Assembly (NCBI GenBank): GCA_025738555.1
Contig: JAOVFP010000022.1
Location: 310,001 to 374,000, forward strand
Origin: Cyathus striatus
Taxonomy: Eukaryota > Basidiomycota > Agaricomycetes > Agaricales > Nidulariaceae
DNA length: 64,000 bases
Direction of reading: 5' to 3'
The notes below the pieces were generated by a model. That model searched no databases and was not told where the DNA came from. It saw only the letters and a program-made list of their open reading frames with translations. This document shows positions 56,794-64,000 of the stretch, one piece after another. The translations under genes were made by a program, and so were the position numbers. Every line of letters starts with the position of its first letter. The stretch's first letter is position 1.

Positions 56794-58482
56794 ATGAAGT
56801 TCATCCGACTTTGTTCCTTTCTCTGCCTTCTCGGAGCTGCAGTAGCTCACCCAGGAGAGCTGGAGGAGCATGGCACGCCTGCGCGCCGTGAATTCCTGAG
56901 CAATGCCAAGCGTTCTATTAACACTTGCAAGGATCAGGTCGTATCTCGTGGAATTTCTCGCCGCGCTATTCAACGTCGTTCTGTCCTCACTGACCACCTT
57001 CGCAAGAAACGCGGCCTTCGCAGTATGAGGAAGCGCGACCTCGACACGGTTTTGAATACTAGCCATCTGTCGAACTTGACTGGACTCTCTCCCGACTCTC
57101 CTTCTGAGGACATTTTCACTGGCGACCTGAATTGCATTCTTCAGCCTGAAGTTACTCAGGGTCCTTATTGTAAGTGTTTCGTTGCGTGCTATTCGGAAGA
57201 ATCCTGATGATTTCATTTTGTAGATGTCGACGGTGAGCTGATCAGGAAGAGCGCCGTTGAGGTGCAAGAAGGCGTACCTTTATACCTGGACGTCCAAGTC
57301 CTCGACGTAAGTACTTGCGACCCGGTTATCAACGCATATCTGGACTTTTGGCATTGTGAGTGTTTTTATTATTTGGTTACCGACTAAATACTTAAGTGAT
57401 ATTCTAGGTAATTCCACTGGCGTTTACAGTGGGGTTGTGGCGAACGGCAACGGAGACAGCACTGATCTTACCAACATTGTGAGTACGCACCTATTCAAAT
57501 GCTTAAAAGTTTATTAATTTGAAATTTTAGAATGCTACTTTCCTCCGTGCAGTTCAAGCCACTAAGGACGATGGTGTTGCGTACTTCGAGACTACCTTCC
57601 CAGGACACTATACTGGACGCACCCCACATATCCATGTGTTGGCTACTCTCAACGCCACAGTCTTGCCTAACAATACTCTCGATGGTGGCCATATTTCGCA
57701 CGTCGGACAGGTAATACTTATAATTTCTCTCAGAACTCAAGCACTGACATAGCACTATTCGTTAGGTATTTTTTGACCAGAGCTTGATTACGGCCGTAAA
57801 GGAGCTCTCTCCTTACTCTACCAACAAGCAAGAGCTTACCCTCAACTCTGACGACTGGATTCTCAGTGAGGAGGCCGCTTCGATGGACCCCGTTGTAAAG
57901 TACACTCTCCTCGGTGACACGCTCGCGGACGGCGTTATTGCCTGGATCACTATCGGAATCGACTCCAGCGCAGACTACAATGTCAGCTCTGCTTCCACCT
58001 GGACAGAGAACGGTGGCATTGCCAACCCAAATTCCGGCGTGGGGGGTGGTCCCGGTGGTGGTCCTGGCGGACCTGGTGGAAATGGATCCTTCCCCAGCGG
58101 CCCCATACCTTCCGGCGCTTTCCCCTCTGGCTCAGGTATTCCGTCCGGCTCGGTTATTCCTTCAGATATCCCCGTCTCTTCCTCTGCACCCGCCACCTCT
58201 TCGAGTGTCGTGCCTATCACCTCCTCGAGTGTTGTGCCTATAACCTCCTCGAGCGTCGTTTCTACTTCCAGCTCCAGCTCCACTCATCCCGTCTCTACTT
58301 CCAGCTCCAGTTCTTCCCACCATACTTCTTCCAGCTCTTCAACTCGCTTCCATACTAGCACTACGAAGTCAGCTGCACCGTCCCCATCCCAGCCAGCTGG
58401 AGGTCCCGGCGGCCCAGGTGGTAATCCTGGACAGCCTCAGGACCCTCATCAAGGCAACCCAGGCCACGGAGGTCATTTTTAG
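56794..58482 (+). CDS. Secreted intradiol dioxygenase-like protein with Ser/Gly-rich tail
   Basis: Non-haem iron(III) intradiol ring-cleavage dioxygenase-like enzyme, the family that opens catechol-type rings between the two hydroxyls. The model has five exons: 56794-57169, 57224-57355, 57408-57478, 57531-57710 and 57766-58482, with introns of 52-55 bp, giving 491 residues. The signal peptide is MKFIRLCSFLCLLGAAVAH. A pro-like basic region follows, then the catalytic domain with the four expected iron ligands: Tyr in GPYYVDGELIR, and Tyr, His, His in GHYTGRTPHIHV. DVSTCDPVINAYLDFWHCN is also typical of fungal extracellular members. The last 140 residues are Gly/Pro- then Ser/Thr-rich and look like an O-glycosylated tail; no clear GPI signal. 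The substrate is not predictable from sequence; lignin-derived catechols are the usual guess. Confidence 0.92.
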
Positions 58483-59284
58483 GGATCGTTAAATATACTA
58501 GGAACTTCTGACTGACAATCGTTGATACTACTGTTTAGCAATATACTTTATTGCGGTTAAATGCGTTTGTTCTTTAAGATTTGTGATAAGAATCAGGTAA
58601 TCTTTATATAAGCTTTAAGTCGGAGGATATAACGGTTTGATAGTAATACATAGTGTTTAGAGCAATCACAAATATGTTGAAGTCAAATAGGCTAAGCATC
58701 TCTTCGTATTTCGAGTAAACTTTTATTGAAACTTTATGATGCATGTATCGAAATCAATGCTCCACATTCCAAAGTTGTAAATGACTTTATTCCCGGTCAA
58801 TAATCGCTGATGACAGAAGCAGCACGAAGTTCACTGGGCGGGAATCGAGTAACTGGTGATATAGTTTTGATATAGTTTCCAACGCTTCCTTATTCCGCTC
58901 CAAGTTCCGCTCCAAAGGGCCATAGGCATACGATGACACACTGCATCTAACTGATCGTTAGGCTACACCGGTGTGCAGCTTACATAAGCGACGGAAGTGA
59001 TCCATACTCCGTCATATGTGCTCCGTCAGACTTCTTCCGTGTGCCTTTGTTGTCTTTTTCACTTGGCAGATGAGGTCATTGGACGACCCTCAAAAGATAA
59101 CAAACGGCAAAAGAAAGTGAAAAATATGTATTGCATTGCACAGGAACACCGAATTGAAGAAATAAACGATTAGTTCTAATAGTAAACACGGATCATTTTC
59201 ATGATCAGAACCGAAAACCCAGTAGATTCATTCCACTTGCACCATGACCTTTCATCCAAACTTCTGCAGAGCGTTGAAAGGCCT
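58483..59284. other. Convergent 3' flank; no gene seen
   Basis: Intergenic sequence between the 3' ends of the dioxygenase (+) and the MRJP-like gene (-). AT-rich, no ORF of note. Confidence 0.55.
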
Positions 59285-60827
59285 TTACATCAAGCGGATC
59301 TTCTTTCCTGGGATCTTGACACGGGCGAGAGCGTAAGGCTTAGTCCTTAAGTCGCTCCCGTTGTAGAATGCAGGGCCAAGGAAGAGCTGGTTAAGGTTGA
59401 AGTACATGAAACCGTCATCAGCAACGCTATGATAGCACGCGGTGAGTATTCAGATATCATTGATCAGAAGATGGAGTATCATACCTGAGAGTGTCTGGCC
59501 ATGCGATGACAGGGCTGCGGACGAAGGGGTTGATGAGATTGGTAGTGGGGTCGAATGTGAAGATGGCGTTGTGCTCTGGGCTGGAGACATAGATGAGACC
59601 AGTATCGTCACTCTCGAGACCGTCAACTTGTCCTCCAGACTATATTGTTTGAAAATAAGTTAGATAGACTCATTGATCTGACAGACAAGAAATGCGCACC
59701 TCTCCCAGGTTGGTCAAGCTGTTAGCAGCGCGGATCCAAGCAAGGTTGTCGTCGGCGGGATTGACACGAAGAGCGGAAGTCTCGACACGCCAGAGGGTAC
59801 GGCTAGCAATGGTAGTGAAGTAGATGAATTGACCGTCGTTGCTGATAGCAATACCTGAGAGGAGTAAGCTCCCTGAACTGAACTTGAAGAGAAGATAGTA
59901 AACATACCGTCAGCACCACCATCACCTCCAGCATCCTCAGCGTGGAAGCCAGGGACCATCTTGTTCGCAGCGTATGTAGGAATACCGAAGAAGGTAGGAA
60001 GGAAGCGGGCGTAGGGGATAGTAGCCTCAGTCCTGTCGAGGTGGCGCCACGATTCACCAGTTGCGAGGTTGACAACAATGATAGAGCAAGCACCTAATAA
60101 AACCCTCAGAACGGATCACAAAGCGTGAAGGGGAACTGACGTACCACTGTCAGCGATATAGGCAACACCCTCAGACATTCCAGTGTAATTGGCGCGCAAA
60201 TCGAAGCGGATATCGTTGAGGTAGCCATCAGGGGGCAGGACATTCTCGGGGAATGTGATGACTTTGAATGGAGTGGTGGCGTTGGTCGTGATATCGAAGC
60301 CCATAAGCTTAGGGCCACCGGGGGTAGCGAGCAAGTTGCTACCGTTGAAACCAGGACGACCGGTGTCGAGAATCCACATGCGGTCCATGGGATCAAGGAC
60401 GACAGCTTGAACGTTGACGAAGTGGTTGTCGTAGCTGGCACCGAGAGGGCGGCCAGTGGTGGTGTTGACAAGTGTCGGTGGGCTGTTCCATTCCTGATTG
60501 GGGTAGGCAACTTCAGTCTTCTGTCCGGTAATCTCTCCTAGAGTGCGGGGGAAGTCCGCGAGGTCACCACTGTATGAGAAAGTGAGTTGGAACACGATGA
60601 AATCTTGCCAGAATAAAAACATACCGGTTGTATGTGATGAAAGCACGAGAGTTCTTTGCAACTGTAATACCAATGGGACCGATATCGTAGTACAAATGCA
60701 CGATTTCGACCTCAGGACCGAAGGTGCCATTGTCCATAATACCTGGCTTCTCATCCATCTTGGTGAAAGTGACTGCTTGCGCTATTCCAGCGCATGTTAG
60801 GAGAAGGGGAAGAGCTGTAAGATGCAT
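59285..60827 (-). CDS. Secreted major royal jelly/yellow-like protein
   Basis: MRJP/yellow family, a six-bladed beta-propeller fold; fungal members are secreted and their role is not settled. Six exons in my model: 60827-60625, 60569-60145, 60093-59908, 59854-59700, 59639-59485 and 59426-59285. Introns are 51-60 bp and the frame stays open for 421 residues. The signal peptide is MHLTALPLLLTCAGIAQA. Family landmarks are NSRAFITYNR, VQAVVLDPMDRMWILDTGRP, LNDIRFDLRANYTGMSEGVAYIADSG split over three blades, GQFIYFTTIASRTLW and VDGLESDDTGLIYVSSPEHNAI. Several NxT/S sites suggest glycosylation. Start and end are both well supported. Confidence 0.92.
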
Positions 60828-63208
60828 ATCTGAGAGAACCGGGAAGTGAATGAGGAATGAGATGCTGAAAAAATCGAGCAGAAAGGTAAGGTTTATATAC
60901 CCATTTTCGACCCGTAAGACCCCGCCCGGAGACCGAGGATTCTATTACAGGAAACTCCATCCATATGCTGTGAGTGGTGTCAGTCCATTTGCGATCCCTA
61001 GTACCATGTCATTATCGGGAGCGTTTCTTGGACGCGTCGTGATTCGATCATCTCTAAAGATAGGGTTCTGCAGGAACACCCGATGGAGTGGAAATACAGC
61101 GAACTTTAACGAACTCAGGGTATGCGTGTACGCTTCAATATCTTGCAATCCGAGAGGTATGCCGGTTGGTAGGTAGCGCTCCAGCTGTTGTGTAGAATGC
61201 ATGGGCAGCTGCGGGCACTACAACCCTGTAGCGTAGAATGATACATGTAAAGTTTGCGCTATAGATACGAATCAACTTTCAAATTACGTATTAGATAAAG
61301 CGTATAACAAGCTTTACTTACCTTCAAGTCGTTAGCAGCAAATACTACGCGCTGCTCGGGGAACTAGAGCGGGTCTGCAAGCTTAGAAACTCGCTAAGTG
61401 GAAGTGGGGTCGACTATGCATGGCTGATTTGACAGAATCTAACGGTAGTATTCACGCCAGGGCCCCTATGCATTTGACCCGCATTCGGGGCCGCTCTATG
61501 TGAGAGACATACCCTATACGGGTCATCCACACTCTGGTCCACATCGTCTGAAACTGCAATATTCATACCACTCCATTTATCCTCGGAATGGTTATCAGCC
61601 GCCCGACGGCGTGCTCATAGGATAGTAGACCTGAGTGACAATGGTATTCCGCCAAGTGATCTGTCATGAAACCTCTGAGTGGTGTCACTTCATGAGCTTG
61701 CAGGGAATATAGAAAATGAAATACTGACCCCCATAAGTCGAAATGAGCTGCAGGAGTTTGGCAGGACTTGTGGTGGACGTGTAACAAGTTGAGCAACTGC
61801 CAGCGCAGCAGTGTATGGCGCCCAGGCCCGTGCCGGAGTATTTCAACTTCCGACGCTTCCCACGCCCCTAGTCCGCTTGCCCCGCCGTTTAGTTCCTTAC
61901 GATTCTTGAGAATCCTGAATCAGTTGTTCGTAGAACGCTGTTGGGAATGAATACCGCTTGCTAAGGCTTCCCTGTGTATCGTAAACCCTGCTTTCTGTTC
62001 CTGAGTCCTACCTGAGGCAGATCAGCAAAATGTTCCTAGTAACCATATCCATCAGGTGCGCAGCGAAATGCTTTCAGACCACTCGTTTCTTCAGAAGTAA
62101 TTTCAATATGCTGCTCTGTACTCTGTATTATTGGAATTTTTCTGTCATCACTTCAAAATGGTTAGACATGTTGATGGCAGAATCAAGGAATACAAAAGCG
62201 AACATGGTGGCAGGATCAGTCACTATTCGTAACACTGATCGTCAGCACGATGGGCAATTGTCACTTCGCGGAATTTGAAAGGGCGTAAGGTCCGTTGATG
62301 ACATAGCATGCGGTTATCATGCACACAAGTCCATTATACATGCGATGCTAGAATGACATAGAATTTCTGAGAATATCCGCGCTGACCCTCGTCGTCATCC
62401 TGCGACATGCGCGAGGCGCCGCTCGACGTGAAAGTGCAGCTGGGATCCTGTGGCATTGAAACATTTTGAAAGTCAAAGGGCTGAGAGTGAGACCATGCGA
62501 AGCCAGAATATGTTTCCAACAAAAATAGACTCATCACACTATATATAGATGCATCACCTTCTTCATGATCGATTGTCCCTTTATCAAGAAGATGCAGAAA
62601 CTGTGAACCTGCAGAAGAACACATGGATATTCCCGTGCATGAAACGTTTTCATTCAAGGTAAGACATATATTCATTATCTCCTCGAACAATTATACTTAG
62701 TACATGTAAGATCAAACTTAAAGTATTAGGTGTAAATTTTATTTTAGATGCTTTTGATCTTAAGAAAAGACTCCAGGACCCAAGTGAGCGAAGAAGACAT
62801 CTCTCCATTCTTAAAAATAACAAAACACCATTACCGATCAAGCGGGAGTTTTCAGGTAAGTCCTCTTGTGGGTTAAGGTACACGCTATAGATACGAATAG
62901 TGAGACATGTCAGACCTCAGTTAAACATTCAGAAAAGTCTATTTCTATCGTACGGACATGATATCATGAATGAGGTATTCCAAAATTATCGTTAATACAT
63001 AAAAAGTAGTATAAAAAGCATTAGACGCGTGTAGCCAATCGTTTAATCATTAAGAAGCGTTGTGGCGTTCGGATACTAGGATATTCTTTGCAGGAAGCAC
63101 GGAAGCCCCTGGGAAGCCCCCACACTGTTGGCAACAATTGGGAAGCTAGAATACGTTTGTTGTTATTTTTAGCTGCACTTTGAAATTCGACCACTCGGAG
63201 AACACGCT
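60828..63208. other. Long intergenic stretch; no gene called
   Basis: Several frames of 60-118 residues occur (60945-61202 -, 61563-61796 -, 62334-62690 -, 62650-62883 -). None shows a signal peptide, a domain or a consistent splice context. The two minus frames at 62334-62883 could be exons of a gene running left from 63209, but no donor/acceptor pair joined them convincingly. Confidence 0.45.
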
Positions 63209-63997
63209 TCACCACCAGTGGGATGGCTCCGCTCGGCCTTTACCCTTGTCCATCTTCCGCACATGGGCGCTCGCATCCAGACTTCCTTCTGAGGGCACTG
63301 GATATCTAAATTTATGCACACGCTCAGCTTCTCTTGGAGAGGGGCAAATACGCAGTTTACTGAAGCGAGAGTGATTATTCTGATGGAGATAGTCCTCATC
63401 CTCCAGATACGATTGGTACGGGGAGTCCTGTGCATTGAATTGTTTCTTCAGATTTAGATAAACGGACTCCGGGGTCATAAAAGGTACCTTCCGAGACTGC
63501 TGCGAAGTAAATGGAAGGCCATCCAGCCCGATTGCCGATGTCGATGCGTAGTTTTGCTCATCGCGTTCGTTCAAGTTGGATGGGCCCCCATAGCAGTCCG
63601 ATTGGTCGTACTTGTCAGGAATTTCTCCGTATTCCAGTACTGCACGTGCAGATCCTTTTGGTAGTGTAGGAATAGGGCTATGAATTTCGAGGACGCGATT
63701 AGCTAAAGCCGTATGGGGAGTAGTATAGGGGTACCCTAATCCAGGTGGGAAACGCGGTGCATGTCGTTGAGTGGATGGGCCTGCTATAGCATTCATACCA
63801 CCGGGTGAGTTATGCGTCGTAGCAGGTGTTCCTTGTGAAGAAGCTACTGGCGCCCCGGTGGCCTGTAAAGGCGAATTCGATAGAGAATCGTGCTCTTCTA
63901 CAATCGATCTTATCGGGTCTGAAGGTGACAACGATGGCGATGCCTGGAAAGCGTTAAGATGATCTGGATCTTGGAATTCTGGTATCCAGGGTTGCAT
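63209..63997 (-). CDS. Hypothetical low-complexity protein, partial at window edge
   Basis: An open frame of 262 codons reaches the last bases of the window on the minus strand, so the N-terminus is probably missing; the ATG at 63997 may be internal. The composition is Pro/Ser/Gln/Asn-rich and apparently disordered: ATTHNSPGGMNAIAGPSTQ, RFPPGLGYPYTTPHTALAN and a basic MDKGKGRAEPSHWW end. In style it resembles the tails of the unknown family at 45665-55407, but the shared N-terminal domain is not in view, so membership is only a guess. No known domain seen. Confidence 0.45.
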   Translation of the reverse strand: MQPWIPEFQDPDHLNAFQASPSLSPSDPIRSIVEEHDSLSNSPLQATGAPVASSQGTPATTHNSPGGMNAIAGPSTQRHAPRFPPGLGYPYTTPHTALANRVLEIHSPIPTLPKGSARAVLEYGEIPDKYDQSDCYGGPSNLNERDEQNYASTSAIGLDGLPFTSQQSRKVPFMTPESVYLNLKKQFNAQDSPYQSYLEDEDYLHQNNHSRFSKLRICPSPREAERVHKFRYPVPSEGSLDASAHVRKMDKGKGRAEPSHWW

Positions 63998-64000
63998 ATC

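Noticed and set aside
62334..62883. Two minus-strand frames (118 and 77 residues) as exons of a gene continuing from 63209
   Set aside because: No donor/acceptor pair joins them in frame with the ORF at 63209-63997, and no domain is visible.

Overview
The window looks like nuclear DNA of a filamentous basidiomycete, most likely an Agaricomycete. Genes carry many short GT-AG introns of about 43-67 bp. The gene families fit: a secreted intradiol dioxygenase, a secreted royal-jelly/yellow-like protein, an AIM2-like dienelactone hydrolase and a von Willebrand A gene with a proline-rich linker. The transposons also fit: a Ty3 chromovirus, a LINE with APE endonuclease and RNase H, pogo/Fot1-type and PIF/Harbinger elements. 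No rRNA, tRNA or CRISPR array was seen. The species cannot be named from the sequence alone.

Positions 1-34,000 are almost entirely transposons, many nested and decayed. Positions 1-6675 are a large foldback-like palindrome whose arms consist of three tiers of tandem repeats. A 2,990-bp pogo-type transposon (3456-6445) sits inside its right outer array, bounded by TA duplications. A PIF/Harbinger-like gene pair follows (6783-10094): a + strand Myb/SANT-like accessory gene facing a - strand DDE_4 transposase. Two further non-autonomous palindromic elements lie at 10431-12436 and 13618-14754. A chromovirus occupies 15332-33809, with LTRs and a GAATG target duplication. It has been hit twice: by a 2,085-bp presumed solo LTR (18976-21060, duplication AGAGC) and by an 8.8-kb LINE (21574-30397, 12-bp duplication). 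After its chromodomain the chromovirus carries an extra ORF ending in a zinc-knuckle-like motif.

Positions 34,700-64,000 are host-like and gene-containing. A pair of duplicated membrane-protein genes (34744-35580 and 38650-39543, both -) flanks two tandem long-TIR elements, and a dienelactone hydrolase gene follows. A ten-exon gene at 42287-44489 joins a signal peptide, one membrane span, a proline-rich linker and a VWA domain with a complete MIDAS. Three tandem + strand paralogues (45665-47761, 48937-51282, 54232-55407) share an N-terminal domain of about 80 residues that I do not recognise, followed by long, apparently disordered tails. This family is the best candidate for something undescribed. 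Last come a secreted intradiol dioxygenase (+), a secreted MRJP/yellow-like protein (-) and a low-complexity ORF running to the window edge (-).

The intradiol dioxygenase and the dienelactone hydrolase belong to neighbouring steps of aromatic-ring catabolism, but they are about 16 kb apart and on opposite strands, so co-regulation is only a guess. All splice models were made by hand from reading frames and GT/AG (one GC/AG) sites. Exon boundaries should be treated as predictions.
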